Origin: Kitasatospora purpeofusca
GTDB lineage: Bacteria > Actinomycetota > Actinomycetes > Streptomycetales > Streptomycetaceae
Direction of reading: 5' to 3'
Assembly (NCBI RefSeq): GCF_000718025.1
Contig: NZ_JODS01000028.1
Location: 1 to 64,000, forward strand
DNA: 64,000 bases
This document shows, piece by piece, positions 1 to 8,679 of the stretch. Both the position numbers and the translations under genes were made by a program. Under the pieces are notes generated by a model. That model was given only the letters and a program-made list of their open reading frames with translations, was not told the origin of the DNA and searched no databases. Each line of letters starts with the position of its first letter. Position 1 is the first letter of the stretch.

Positions 1-80
1 AAACAAGTCCGAGGCCGGGGATGTCAACATATCTGGCGTTGACTTTTGGCACGCTGTTGAGTTCTCAAGGAACGGACACT
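1..80 (-). promoter_or_regulatory. rRNA operon leader (boxA region), operon runs off the left edge
   Basis: Read on the minus strand this stretch has the antitermination-type leader of streptomycete rRNA operons: a boxA-like TTGAGAACTC (complement of 59-68) followed by the conserved AACAGCGTGCCAAAAGTCAA block and the start of a GC-rich leader. In Streptomyces this leader directly precedes 16S rRNA, so a 16S gene probably begins just left of the window. The 16S itself is not visible, so this is inference from the leader alone. Confidence 0.7.
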
Positions 81-304
81 TCCTTCAGGCGGCTTTCACC
101 GGCCCTCCGGGCGCTTCGTTCTTTCGTGATTCCAGCGTATCAGATCCGTTTGCCGTTGTTTAACCGGCGCTTTTCGTTTCTGAAATCTGGTGTTAACCGT
201 CGACTTGCGGCGACTCGACCAACCATAGCGGGTCGTCGGGCCGAGCGCGAATCGGGCCGCGCCGGTGTCACCCGGACGGACGCGTGATTTGTTGCTCTCG
301 CGAG

Positions 305-333
305 CATATACAGCAATGGTCCCGATTCGCCAA
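305..333 (-). promoter_or_regulatory. sigma70-type promoter pointing left, probably one of the rRNA operon promoters
   Basis: On the minus strand a -35 box TTGGCG (complement of 328-333) is followed after 17 bases by a -10 box TATATG (complement of 305-310). It lies upstream of the rRNA leader at 1-80 and points towards it. Streptomycete rRNA operons usually carry several tandem promoters, and others may lie between 90 and 300. The assignment rests on sequence only. Confidence 0.5.
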
Positions 334-362
334 GATGCCTGTAGAGTGCGGCGCATCGGCCA

Positions 363-385
363 AGAGGACTAGACCACTAGTGGTC
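363..385. promoter_or_regulatory. DasR-type responsive element (dre) upstream of crr-ptsI
   Basis: Bases 363-378 (AGAGGACTAGACCACT) match about 13 of 16 positions of the dre consensus ACTGGTCTAGACCACT. A second, overlapping perfect palindrome GACCACTAGTGGTC lies at 372-385. DasR is the GlcNAc-responsive GntR-family repressor known to control crr-ptsI in Streptomyces. A -35-like TTGACA at 455-460 lies downstream, without a convincing -10. Confidence 0.6.
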
Positions 386-535
386 GACGAGATGACTGAC
401 TGGTGGGGGCGGACGGCGCGGCCGGCCACCCGGAATGTCAGCGGATGTCCGAAGTTGACATGATTTAGGCTTCAGTCGATCACCCCGCCGCGTTCGCGGC
501 CGCTCGCCTGTACTGCGCACTTGGGAGGCTCATCC

Positions 536-985
536 ATGACCACTGTGACGTCGCCGCTGACCGGCCGGGTCGTAGGGCTCGCCGGCGTGCCGGACCCCGT
601 GTTCTCGGGTGCGATGGTCGGCCCCGGCACCGCGATCGACCCGGTGCGTCGGCCGACCGAGGCCGTTGCCCCGGTCGACGGCGTGGTCGTCTCGATGCAC
701 CCGCACGCGTTCGTCGTCGTCGACGCGGACGGGCACGGGGTCCTGACGCACCTGGGCATCGACACCGTCCAGCTGAACGGCGAGGGCTTCGAGCTGCTCG
801 TCAACAAGGGCGACACCGTCACCCGCGGCCAGGCCGTCATCAAGTGGGACCCGGCCGCCGTCGAGGCCGCCGGCAAGTCGCCGATCTCGCCGATCGTCGC
901 GCTGGAGGCCGCTGCCGACTCGCTCGGCGGGCTGCTGGAGAGCGGGGAGGTCGCCGTCGGCGACGCCCTGTTCAGCTGGAGCTGA
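536..985 (+). CDS. crr: PTS glucose-type enzyme IIA (EIIA-Crr)
   Basis: A cytoplasmic phosphocarrier of the phosphoenolpyruvate:sugar phosphotransferase system, taking phosphate from HPr and passing it to sugar permeases such as those for N-acetylglucosamine. The 149-residue protein is a single EIIA-Glc domain. The phospho-accepting histidine is H72 in THLGIDTV, with the partner histidine near residue 57 in HPHAFVV. I chose ATG 536 over an in-frame TTG at 521 because GGGAGG at 523-528 is well spaced for it. It is about 100 bp upstream of ptsI on the same strand, the usual streptomycete crr-ptsI operon, and the dre-like site at 363-385 suggests DasR control. Confidence 0.93.
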   Translation: MTTVTSPLTGRVVGLAGVPDPVFSGAMVGPGTAIDPVRRPTEAVAPVDGVVVSMHPHAFVVVDADGHGVLTHLGIDTVQLNGEGFELLVNKGDTVTRGQAVIKWDPAAVEAAGKSPISPIVALEAAADSLGGLLESGEVAVGDALFSWS

Positions 986-1088
986 CCTCTCCTCCCCTTC
1001 TTAAGGACACACCCGCCCCACCGCTCCGGTCGGGGCGGCCCGGCACACAGCGGTACCCGGCGGGGCCGCCTCTCTCACGGAGAAAGAC

Positions 1089-2759
1089 ATGGAGAAGACG
1101 CTGCGAGGCGTGGGTGTCAGCCACGGAGTCGCGATCGGCCAGGTGCGGCACATGGGCACCGCGGTGCTGGAGCCCCCGGCCACCCAGATCCCGACCGAGG
1201 ACGCTCCTCGCGAGCAGGCCCGCGCCCAGGCAGCCGTCGAGGCCGTGGCCGCGGACCTGATCGCCCGCGGCAACCTGGCGGGCGGCGAGGCCCAGGCCGT
1301 GCTGGAGGCCCAGGCGCTGATGGCGCAGGACCCGGAGCTGATGGCCGACGTCTCCCGCCGGATCGCGGTCGGCAGCAGCGCCGAGCGCGGCGTCTACGAC
1401 GCCTTCGCCGCCTACCGGGCGCTGCTCGCCTCGGCCGGGGAGTACCTGGCCGGCCGAGTCGCCGACCTGGACGACGTGCGGAACCGGATCGTCGCGCGCC
1501 TGCTGGGCGTGCCGATGCCGGGTGTGCCGGACAGCGACGAGCCGTACGTGCTGTTCGCCCGGGACCTCGCGCCGGCCGACACCGCGCTGCTGGACCCGAC
1601 GCTGGTGCTCGGCTTCGTGACCGAGGAGGGCGGGCCGACCAGCCACAGCGCCATCCTGGCGCGTGCCATGGGCGTACCGGCCGTGGTCGCGCTGCCGGGG
1701 GCGTCCGACGTGGCCGAGGGCACGGTCGTCGCGGTGGACGGCAGCTCCGGTGACGTGCTGGTCGAGCCGAGCACCGAGAAGCAGGACGAGCTGCGCCGGA
1801 TCGCCGCCGAGCGCAAGGCGGCGCTGGCCGCCTCCTCCGGCCCGGGCGCGACCTCGGACGGGCACCGGATGCCGCTGCTGGCCAACGTCGGCGGTCCGGC
1901 GGACCTGCCGGCCGCGCTGGAGGCGGGCGCCGAGGGTGTCGGTCTGTTCCGCACCGAGTTCCTCTTCCTCGACGACTCGGCGAAGGCGCCGACCGAGGAG
2001 AAGCAGGTCGAGGCGTACCGCAAGGTGCTGGAGGCGTTCCCGGAGGGCCGGGTCGTGGTCCGGGTGCTCGACGCGGGCGCGGACAAGCCGCTGGACTTCC
2101 TGACCCCGGCCGACGAGCCGAACCCGGCGCTGGGTGTGCGCGGTCTGCGCACCCTGCTGGAGCACCCCGAGGTGCTCCGGACCCAGCTGCGGGCGCTGGC
2201 GACGGCCGTCGAGGGCCTGCCGGTGCACCTCGAGGTGATGGCCCCGATGGTGGCCGACCGCAAGGACGCCAAGGACTTCGCCGAGGCGTGTCGCGAGGCC
2301 GGGCTGAGCGCCAAGTTCGGCGCGATGGTGGAGATCCCGTCGGCCGCCCTGCGGGCGCGCTCGATCCTCCAGGAGGTCGAGTTCCTCTCCCTCGGGACCA
2401 ACGACCTGGCCCAGTACGCCTTCGCCGCGGACCGCCAGGTCGGTGCGCTGGCGCGGCTGCAGGACCCGTGGCAGCCGGCGCTGCTGGACCTGATCGCGTT
2501 CGCCGCCGAGGCCGCGCAGGCCGAGGGCAAGAGCTGCGGTGTCTGTGGCGAGGCTGCCTCCGACCCTCTGCTGGCCGTGGTGCTGACCGGTCTCGGTGTC
2601 ACCAGCCTGTCGATGGGCGCGGCGTCGATCCCCTATGTGCGGACGGCGCTGGCCAAGTACACGCTGGCGCAGTGCCGCCGGGCCGCCGAGGCGGCGCGGG
2701 CGGCGGACAGCGCCGAGGAGGCGCGGGCCGCGGCGCAGCAGGTGCTGTCGGGCGAGTAG
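1089..2759 (+). CDS. ptsI: PTS enzyme I (phosphoenolpyruvate-protein phosphotransferase)
   Basis: Autophosphorylates with phosphoenolpyruvate and phosphorylates HPr, the entry step of all PTS sugar uptake. At 556 residues it has normal length. The phosphohistidine is H186 in GGPTSHSAILAR. The C-terminal PEP-binding TIM barrel contains GLFRTEFLF, GVRGLRTLLEH and the active-site cysteine C486 in CGVCGEA. ATG 1089 follows a GGAG-type ribosome site. HPr (ptsH) is not in the window. Besides sugar permeases, EI is the expected phosphate source for the DhaM protein encoded at 48.3 kb. A strong hairpin follows the stop codon. Confidence 0.97.
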   Translation: MEKTLRGVGVSHGVAIGQVRHMGTAVLEPPATQIPTEDAPREQARAQAAVEAVAADLIARGNLAGGEAQAVLEAQALMAQDPELMADVSRRIAVGSSAERGVYDAFAAYRALLASAGEYLAGRVADLDDVRNRIVARLLGVPMPGVPDSDEPYVLFARDLAPADTALLDPTLVLGFVTEEGGPTSHSAILARAMGVPAVVALPGASDVAEGTVVAVDGSSGDVLVEPSTEKQDELRRIAAERKAALAASSGPGATSDGHRMPLLANVGGPADLPAALEAGAEGVGLFRTEFLFLDDSAKAPTEEKQVEAYRKVLEAFPEGRVVVRVLDAGADKPLDFLTPADEPNPALGVRGLRTLLEHPEVLRTQLRALATAVEGLPVHLEVMAPMVADRKDAKDFAEACREAGLSAKFGAMVEIPSAALRARSILQEVEFLSLGTNDLAQYAFAADRQVGALARLQDPWQPALLDLIAFAAEAAQAEGKSCGVCGEAASDPLLAVVLTGLGVTSLSMGAASIPYVRTALAKYTLAQCRRAAEAARAADSAEEARAAAQQVLSGE

Positions 2760-2780
2760 CGGTCGCTGCACACAGCGACG

Positions 2781-2830
2781 ACGTCGAAGGGGCCCTCCCC
2801 ACCGGGTGGTGGGGAGGGCCCCTTCGACGT
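2781..2830. terminator. Bidirectional terminator between ptsI and acetoacetyl-CoA synthetase
   Basis: A perfect 23-bp inverted repeat (2781-2803 with 2808-2830) and a 4-base loop. It sits between two convergent genes, 21 bp after the ptsI stop and 13 bp from the stop of the minus-strand gene, so it can end both transcripts. Confidence 0.9.
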
Positions 2831-2843
2831 GTCCGGGGGTCGG

Positions 2844-4883
2844 TCACTCGGCGGCGGCAGCGGCGGCGCGCTCGCGCTCCTGGCGCAGCTGTTCGAACCA
2901 GCGCAGGTGGTCGAGGTTGTCGACGGAGCCGGGGTTGACGGCCTGGTCGAGCGGGGTGCCGGAGAGCAGGCGCTTGACCGGGACCTCGATCCGCTTGCCG
3001 GTGAGGGTGTGCGGCAGGCCGCGGACGGCGATGACCTCGTCGGGGACGTGGCGCGGGGAGAGCTCGGTGCGCAGCGAGGTGCGGATGCGGCCGATGAGGT
3101 CCTGGTCGAGCTCGGCGCCGGGGGCGAGGACGACGAAGAGCGGCATCCAGTAGCCGCCCTCGGGCTCCTCCAGGCCGATGACCAGGGATTCGGCGATCTC
3201 GGGGAGGCGCTCGACGACCTCGTAGATGTCCGAGGAGCCCATCCGGACGCCCTGGCGGTTGAGGGTGGAGTCGGAGCGGCCGTGGATGACGACGGTGCCG
3301 CGGGAGGTGGCGGTGATCCAGTCGCCGTGGCGCCAGACGCCGGGGTACACGTCGAAGTAGCTGTCGTGGTACCGGGTGCCCTCGGGGTCGTTCCAGAAGC
3401 CGGTGGGCATGGACGGGATGGGCTTGGTGACGACGAGTTCGCCGACCTCGTCGGTGAGCGACCGGCCGTTGACGTCCCAGGACTCGACGGCGGCGCCGAG
3501 GCTGGGGGCCTGGATCTCGCCGAGGTGGACCGGGAGGGTGGGGACGCCGCCCACGAAGCAGGAGCAGACGTCGGTGCCGCCGCTGACGGAGGCGAGCCAG
3601 ACGTCCGCCTTGACCTCCTCGTAGATCCAGCGGAAGCCGTCGGGCGGCAGGGGGGAGCCGGTGGTGCCGAGGCAGCGGACGGCGGAGAGGTCGAGGTCCC
3701 GGCCGGGGTGGAGGTCGGCCTTGCGGCTGGCGATGACGTAGGCGGCGGAGGTGCCGAGGACGGTGGCGCGGGTGCGCGCGGCCACGGACCAGAAGGCGCC
3801 GGTGTCGGGGTGGCCCGGGCTGCCGTCGTAGGTGACGACCGTGGACCCGACGAGGAGGCCGGCGAGGAGGAAGTTCCACATCATCCAGCCGGTGGAGGTG
3901 TACCAGAGGAAGCGGTCCTCGGGGCCGAGGTCGAGGTGGAGGCCGGCCTGCTTGAGATGCTCGACCAGGATGCCGCCCTGGCTCTGGACGATGGCCTTGG
4001 GCAGGCCGGTGGTGCCGGAGGAGTAGAGGACCCAGAGCGGGTGGTCGAAGGGGACGGCCTCGAAGACCGGCTCGGTGTCCTCGGCGGTCAGGTCGTCCCA
4101 GGCCAGGGCGCCCTCGGGGGCGGGGGCGCCGAGCAGGGGGACGTGCACGACCGTGTGCAGGGTGGGGAGTTCGCGGCGGAGTTCGGCGACGACCTCGGTC
4201 CGGTCGTGGTCCTTGCCGCCGTAGTGGTAGCCGTCGACGGCGAACAGGACGACCGGCTCGATCTGCTGGAGGCGGTCGAGCACGCTGCGGGCCCCGAAGT
4301 CGGGGGCGCAACTGGTCCAGACGGCGCCGACGGCGGCGGTGGCGAGGAGGGCGACGGCGGCCTGCGGGATGTTGGGCAGGTAGGCGCCGACGCGGTCGCC
4401 GGGGCGGACGCCGCAGGCGCGGAGGGCGGCGGCGAGGGAACCGACCTGTCGGCGGAGTTCGGCCCAGGTGAGGACGAGCGGCTCGTCGGTGGTCTCGTCG
4501 AGGTGGAGGACGGCGGGGCGGTCGGCGTTCTCGGCCTGCTCGCCGGCGCGCAGGGCGTGCTCGGCGTAGTTGAGGCGGGCGCCGGGGAACCAGCGGGCGC
4601 CGGGCATCGCGGGGTCGGCGAGGACGGCCTCGGGGGCCTGGGTGAAGCGGACGTCGAACCACTGGGTGACGGCGGTCCAGAAGCGGTCGAGGTCCTCGAC
4701 CGACCAGGCGTGCAGGGCGGCGTAGCGGGCGGCGGCCTCGGCGTCCGAGTCGGTGGGGGCGAGCGGGGCGGCCGGGGCGCCGTGGTGCTGGGCGGCCCAG
4801 GCCTGGAAGGCCACGATCCCGGTGCCGGCGGCACGCTCGGGGTTCGGGCGCCAGAGCGGCTGGTCCTGGGTTGGGGTGCTCAC
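2844..4883 (-). CDS. Acetoacetyl-CoA synthetase (acetoacetate--CoA ligase)
   Basis: Activates acetoacetate to acetoacetyl-CoA with ATP, allowing reuse of ketone bodies for lipid or polyketide precursors. The 679-residue ANL-superfamily enzyme has the N-terminal acyl-CoA synthetase extension, the family-typical VWTSCAPDFGARSVLDR near residues 188-204, the AMP-binding loop YSSGTTGLPK at 287-296, HGRSDSTLNRQGVRMG in the hinge region, and the C-terminal catalytic lysine K630 in LTGKR. The start is GTG 4883, behind a GGGAGA ribosome site; longer in-frame starts add a low-complexity stretch without homology. The adjacent position to crr-ptsI resembles that in S. coelicolor. Confidence 0.9.
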   Translation of the reverse strand: MSTPTQDQPLWRPNPERAAGTGIVAFQAWAAQHHGAPAAPLAPTDSDAEAAARYAALHAWSVEDLDRFWTAVTQWFDVRFTQAPEAVLADPAMPGARWFPGARLNYAEHALRAGEQAENADRPAVLHLDETTDEPLVLTWAELRRQVGSLAAALRACGVRPGDRVGAYLPNIPQAAVALLATAAVGAVWTSCAPDFGARSVLDRLQQIEPVVLFAVDGYHYGGKDHDRTEVVAELRRELPTLHTVVHVPLLGAPAPEGALAWDDLTAEDTEPVFEAVPFDHPLWVLYSSGTTGLPKAIVQSQGGILVEHLKQAGLHLDLGPEDRFLWYTSTGWMMWNFLLAGLLVGSTVVTYDGSPGHPDTGAFWSVAARTRATVLGTSAAYVIASRKADLHPGRDLDLSAVRCLGTTGSPLPPDGFRWIYEEVKADVWLASVSGGTDVCSCFVGGVPTLPVHLGEIQAPSLGAAVESWDVNGRSLTDEVGELVVTKPIPSMPTGFWNDPEGTRYHDSYFDVYPGVWRHGDWITATSRGTVVIHGRSDSTLNRQGVRMGSSDIYEVVERLPEIAESLVIGLEEPEGGYWMPLFVVLAPGAELDQDLIGRIRTSLRTELSPRHVPDEVIAVRGLPHTLTGKRIEVPVKRLLSGTPLDQAVNPGSVDNLDHLRWFEQLRQERERAAAAAAE

Positions 4884-5022
4884 GGTGGTGGTCTCCCGGC
4901 CGGTGATGAGGGCGGACGGGGTCGCTTGTGGCAGGGCCCGCGTCCGGTTGGGGGCTGTCGGAGCAGACCCTGCCATGTGAGCGGCCGGGGCGCCAGGGTC
5001 TGCCCGGCGCGGCCGTGGCTGG

Positions 5023-5571
5023 TCAGGGGCGGGTGAATTCGCCGTTGAACCAGGAGCGGGAGACACGGGTGTGGAAGGGGAAGGCGAGCGGGGTTTCGGG
5101 GGTGGAGAGCTGCCAGCCGTCGGTCTCGTCGGTGGGGACGGAGGGCGGGAGCTCGGCGAACGGGCGGGCGGGGAGGAGGCCGAAGAGGCAGAGGAAGCCG
5201 CCGCGGGTGTCGGAGTCGGTGGCGACCAGGGTGACGTCGGTGTGCTCGGCGAGGATGCCGGTCTCCTCGCGCAGCTCGCGCACGCAGGCCTGCTGCCAGC
5301 TCTCGCCGTAGTCGATGTAGCCGCCGGGGAGGGCGAGTTCGCCGTAGCCGGGCTCGATGGTGCGGCGGATGACCACCAGGGCGGGGGCGGTGTCCTCCTG
5401 GACGACGGGGAGGAGGGTGACGACGACGGGCAGCGGGTTGCGGTAGCTGATCTCGGTGCAGGCGGAGCAGGTCCGGGGCCAGCCGTCGGTGCCGGGCGGG
5501 TAGGGGGCTCCGCAGAAGTGGCAGTGGGAGTTGGGCTGCTGGCGCACGGTGCCGGCCTCTTCAGTCGTCAT
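5023..5571 (-). CDS. NUDIX hydrolase with N-terminal zinc ribbon
   Basis: A 182-residue pyrophosphohydrolase. C17, C20, C35 and C38 form a CxxC...CxxC zinc ribbon, and the NUDIX box runs from residue 83 to 105, with the metal-binding glutamates in RELREETG. Zinc-ribbon NUDIX proteins of this layout often act on nucleotide-type pyrophosphates (NADH, ADP-ribose), but the substrate cannot be read from the sequence. It starts at ATG 5571. The gene is 40 bp downstream of another NUDIX gene on the same strand and 139 bp upstream of the acetoacetyl-CoA synthetase start, so co-transcription of the two NUDIX genes is plausible. Confidence 0.82.
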   Translation of the reverse strand: MTTEEAGTVRQQPNSHCHFCGAPYPPGTDGWPRTCSACTEISYRNPLPVVVTLLPVVQEDTAPALVVIRRTIEPGYGELALPGGYIDYGESWQQACVRELREETGILAEHTDVTLVATDSDTRGGFLCLFGLLPARPFAELPPSVPTDETDGWQLSTPETPLAFPFHTRVSRSWFNGEFTRP

Positions 5572-5611
5572 GGCCGGATGGTAGTGCGGGCGGCCGGGAG
5601 CGGGGTGGTGG

Positions 5612-6574
5612 TCAGGTGATCCGGTCCGGGGAGGGCTCCGGGGTGGGCTGCTGCGAGGGCTCCTGGGACGGATCGCCCTGGGCGGGGCGGAGGAGGGCCG
5701 GGTGGAGGAGTGTGGCGCCGCCGGCGTGGTAGGTCCGGGCGCGGGGGCCGCCGCGGGCGCCGCCGCGCTCGGTGGTGGTGCCGGTGCCCTCGACGAAGCC
5801 GGGGACGGAGAGCACCTTGCGGTGGAAGTTGCCCGGGTGGAGCTTCTCGTCCCAGACGGCCTCGTAGACGGCGCGCAGCTCGGGAATGGTGAAGTCGTGC
5901 CGGAGGAAGGCGGTGGCCAGCGGGCTGTACTCGATCTTGGCGCGGGCGCGGTCGAGGCCGTCGGCGAGGATCCGGGCGTGGTCGAAGGCGAGCTCGATCG
6001 GGGTGACCGCACCGGTGGCCCGGGGCTCGGCCGGACCGGCGGGCTGCTCCGGCTCGGTGGGGCCGGTGCTCCCGCCGACGCCACCCCCGTGGGTGTCGGC
6101 GGGAGCAGCGGCGGACTCGGACCGGCCGGCGGGCCGGAGGTCGAGGTCGGTGACCGGGTGCCAGGCGGCGTGCGCCGCGTCGCTGCCGGCCTGCGGATCG
6201 GGCAGGTCGGGGGCGAAGGCGAGGTAGGCGACCGAGATCACGTGCATCCGCGGGTCGCGGTCGGGCACTCCGTAGCTGCCGAGCTGTTCGAGGTGGATCC
6301 GGCTGAGGGCGCCCTCGGCGCCGCCCGTGCCGGGCAGGCCGGTCTCCTCCGCGAGCTCGCGGGCGGCGGCCTCGTCGAGGCTCTCCTCGCCGGCCCGCAG
6401 GAACCCGCCGGGCAGGGCCCAGCGCCCCTGGTAGGGCGGGAGGGCGCGCTCGACGAGCAGGACATGGAGTCGGCCCTGGCGCAGGGTCAGTGCGACCACG
6501 TCCACGGTGACGGCGACCGGGGTGAAGGCGCGCGGATCGTAGGCGGCGAGCCAGTCCTGCTCGGTGGTGTCCAC
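5612..6574 (-). CDS. NrtR-like NUDIX transcriptional regulator
   Basis: A 320-residue protein with an N-terminal NUDIX domain (box at residues 56-79, catalytic glutamates intact in RELAEETG) and a C-terminal winged helix (LAFDHARILADGL...FTIPELRAVYE...FHRKVL). That is the layout of NrtR, the ADP-ribose-responsive repressor of NAD metabolism. A Gly/Pro/Ala-rich insert of about 40 residues separates the domains. The start is GTG 6574, because the NUDIX fold begins soon after and no homology lies upstream. NAD genes are not adjacent, so its regulon is unknown. The intact box leaves catalytic activity possible. Confidence 0.75.
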   Translation of the reverse strand: MDTTEQDWLAAYDPRAFTPVAVTVDVVALTLRQGRLHVLLVERALPPYQGRWALPGGFLRAGEESLDEAAARELAEETGLPGTGGAEGALSRIHLEQLGSYGVPDRDPRMHVISVAYLAFAPDLPDPQAGSDAAHAAWHPVTDLDLRPAGRSESAAAPADTHGGGVGGSTGPTEPEQPAGPAEPRATGAVTPIELAFDHARILADGLDRARAKIEYSPLATAFLRHDFTIPELRAVYEAVWDEKLHPGNFHRKVLSVPGFVEGTGTTTERGGARGGPRARTYHAGGATLLHPALLRPAQGDPSQEPSQQPTPEPSPDRIT

Positions 6575-6661
6575 GCTGCGCGCTCCTCTCTCCCGCCGGG
6601 CCCGCGGTGGCGGGCGGCCGTCCTTCTCGGTCTGAGCACAACGTAGCGATCCCTTGACTCT

Positions 6662-6680
6662 GCGGCAAATGGTTTTCCGC
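6662..6680. promoter_or_regulatory. Possible operator in the divergent nrtR-like / mmuM promoter region
   Basis: An inverted repeat GCGGCAAA-TGG-TTTTCCGC (7 of 8 arm positions complementary) lies in the divergent intergenic region, next to a TTGACT at 6654-6659 that could be a plus-strand -35 box. It is the only AT-containing palindrome there and a candidate site for the adjacent NrtR-like regulator. Confidence 0.35.
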
Positions 6681-6764
6681 CCCGGCCCCGGCCGGCCGCT
6701 CCTACCCTGTGACCAGGGCGTCCTGCGGATCGGCCGGGACGCCGCCCGCCCCGAGGAGGACGTG

Positions 6765-7748
6765 ATGGACCGGGCAACCCCGTCGGCCCCGGCGGGTCCG
6801 GCGGACTTCGCGGCCGCGCTGGCGGCCGGGCCGCTGGTGCTGGACGGCGGGCTGTCCGAGCAGCTGGCCTCGGCCGGGTTCGACCTGACGGACGCGCTGT
6901 GGTCGGCCCGGCTGCTGGCGGACGCGCCGGAGGCGGTCGTGGCGGCGCACCGGGCGTACTTCGAGGCGGGCGCGCGGGTGGCGATCACCGCGAGCTACCA
7001 GGCGAGCTTCGCCGGTTTCGCCCGGCGCGGGGTGGGCCGGGCGGCGGCCGCCCGGCTGATGGCCGGCAGCGTGGAGCTGGCCCGGGAGGCGGCCCGCGGG
7101 CTGCCCGGGCCGCGCCGGTGGGTGGCGGCCTCGGTGGGTCCGTACGGGGCGGTGCTGGCGGACGGCTCGGAGTACCGGGGCCGGTACGGGCTGACTCGGG
7201 CCGAGCTGGAGGCGTTCCACCGGCCGCGGCTGGAGGTGCTGGCGGCGGCCGGTCCCGATGTGCTGGCGCTGGAGACGGTGCCGGACGTCGACGAGGCGCG
7301 GGTGCTGCTGCGGGCGGTGCGCGGGCTGGGGGTGCCGGTCTGGCTGTCGTTCGCCGCGGCGGACGGGCGGACCCGGGCCGGGCAGCCGCTGGCGGAGGCG
7401 TTCGCGCTGGCGGCCGGGGCGGACGAGGTGGTGGCGGTCGGGGTGAACTGCTGCGCGCCGGAGGAGGCGGACCGGGCGGTGGCGCTCGCGGCGCGGGTGT
7501 CGGGCAAGCCGGTGGTGGTGTACCCGAACAGCGGCGAGGGCTGGGACGCGGCGGCCGGGGCGTGGTGCGGGGAGCCGACCTTCGGTGCGGCCGGTCCTCC
7601 CCGGGCCGACGGCCGGGCCCGGGTCGCGGGCTGGCTGGCGGACGGGGCGCGGCTGGTGGGCGGCTGCTGCCGGGTCGGACCGGCCGGGATCCGGGCGGTG
7701 GCCGCCGGGGCGGCCGCCGCGACCGGGGAGCGGAGCGTCCGCGGCTAG
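6765..7748 (+). CDS. mmuM: Homocysteine S-methyltransferase
   Basis: Transfers a methyl group from S-methylmethionine (or SAM) to homocysteine to give methionine. The 327-residue TIM-barrel protein starts with the family signature LVLDGGLSEQL and carries the three zinc-binding cysteines: one in VNCC (229/230) and the pair 301-302 in GGCC. I chose ATG 6765, with GAGGAGGA just upstream; an in-frame GTG directly before it is also possible. It is divergent from the NrtR-like gene and followed by gylR 160 bp downstream. MmuP, the permease partner in E. coli, is not nearby. Confidence 0.88.
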   Translation: MDRATPSAPAGPADFAAALAAGPLVLDGGLSEQLASAGFDLTDALWSARLLADAPEAVVAAHRAYFEAGARVAITASYQASFAGFARRGVGRAAAARLMAGSVELAREAARGLPGPRRWVAASVGPYGAVLADGSEYRGRYGLTRAELEAFHRPRLEVLAAAGPDVLALETVPDVDEARVLLRAVRGLGVPVWLSFAAADGRTRAGQPLAEAFALAAGADEVVAVGVNCCAPEEADRAVALAARVSGKPVVVYPNSGEGWDAAAGAWCGEPTFGAAGPPRADGRARVAGWLADGARLVGGCCRVGPAGIRAVAAGAAAATGERSVRG

Positions 7749-7867
7749 GTGATCGGGACCGGACGGGCGGCGGTGCGCGGGCGCACGACCGGGTCGGCCG
7801 ACGCAGGTTACCGAGGGGGAAGGTGCACGGAACGGCGGCGGCCTGGCAGACTCGTGCCGTTACCACT

Positions 7868-7888
7868 GCGGTCGACATTGTCGACCGC
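7868..7888. promoter_or_regulatory. GylR operator 1 (autoregulatory)
   Basis: A perfect inverted repeat with 9-bp arms, GCGGTCGAC-ATT-GTCGACCGC, 20 bp upstream of the gylR start. The same core GGTCGACATTGTCGA recurs upstream of glpF at 8922-8936. Two copies flanking a regulator and its target operon is what an IclR-type operator should look like. Confidence 0.7.
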
Positions 7889-7908
7889 CTGTCCGCGCGG
7901 AGGTACCA

Positions 7909-8673
7909 ATGCCCGGCCCGATCCAGTCGCTCTCCCGGGCCGCCGCGATCATGCGTCTGCTGGCCGGCGGCGAGCGCCGCCTGGGCCTGTCGGAGGTCGC
8001 GACGGCGCTGGACCTGGCGAAGGGCACCGCCCACGGGATCCTGCGCACCCTCCAGCAGGAGGGTTTCGTCGAGCAGGACCCGGAGAGCGGCAAGTACCAG
8101 CTGGGCGCCGAGCTGCTGCGGCTGGGCCAGAGCTACCTGGACGTGCACGAGCTGCGCGCCCGGGCCCTGGTCTGGGCGGACGACCTGGCCAGGGCGTCCG
8201 GGGAGACCGTCTACCTGGGAGTGCTGCACCAGCGCGGGGTGCTGATCGTGCACCACGTCTTCCGGCCGGACGACACCAGGCAAGTGCTGGAGGTCGGCTC
8301 GATGCAGCCGCTGCACTCGACCGCCCTGGGCAAGGTGCTGCTGGCCTACGACCCGGTGGCGCGCGGCGAGCTGGGCGAGGGTCCGTTCGAGTCGTACACC
8401 CCGCGGACGCTGACCGAGGCCGCGGACGTGGACGCCGAGGCGGCGCTGACCCGTGAGCGCGGCTGGGCCGACGCGGTGGAGGAGACCTGGGAGGGCGTGG
8501 CCTCGATCGGGGCGCTGATCCAGGACCGGCGCCGCAATCCGGTGGGCGCGGTGTGCATCAGCGGCGCGGTCGAGCGGGTCTGCGAGGACGGCTTCGTGAA
8601 GCCCTCGCTGGTCGCCTCGGTGCGCAGCGCGGCCAGGGCGATCTCCCGGGACCTGGGCGCCGGGCGGTTCTGA
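7909..8673 (+). CDS. gylR: IclR-family glycerol operon regulator GylR
   Basis: A 254-residue repressor: an N-terminal winged helix-turn-helix (residues ~8-70, LGLSEVATALDLAKGTAHGILRTLQ), then the IclR ligand-binding domain. In Streptomyces GylR represses the glycerol operon and itself, with glycerol-3-phosphate as inducer. ATG 7909 has GCGGAGGT in front. Downstream lie glpF, glpK and glpD on the same strand. A terminator-like hairpin separates gylR from glpF, so the structural genes can be transcribed from their own promoter near operator 2. Confidence 0.9.
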   Translation: MPGPIQSLSRAAAIMRLLAGGERRLGLSEVATALDLAKGTAHGILRTLQQEGFVEQDPESGKYQLGAELLRLGQSYLDVHELRARALVWADDLARASGETVYLGVLHQRGVLIVHHVFRPDDTRQVLEVGSMQPLHSTALGKVLLAYDPVARGELGEGPFESYTPRTLTEAADVDAEAALTRERGWADAVEETWEGVASIGALIQDRRRNPVGAVCISGAVERVCEDGFVKPSLVASVRSAARAISRDLGAGRF

Positions 8674-8679
8674 CCGCGC

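Noticed and set aside
1..300. Small ORFs at the left edge
   Set aside because: The sequence is rRNA-operon leader and promoter DNA on the other strand.
2829..5036. Long plus-strand open frame opposite acetoacetyl-CoA synthetase
   Set aside because: Low-complexity shadow of the minus-strand gene, whose domains are unmistakable.
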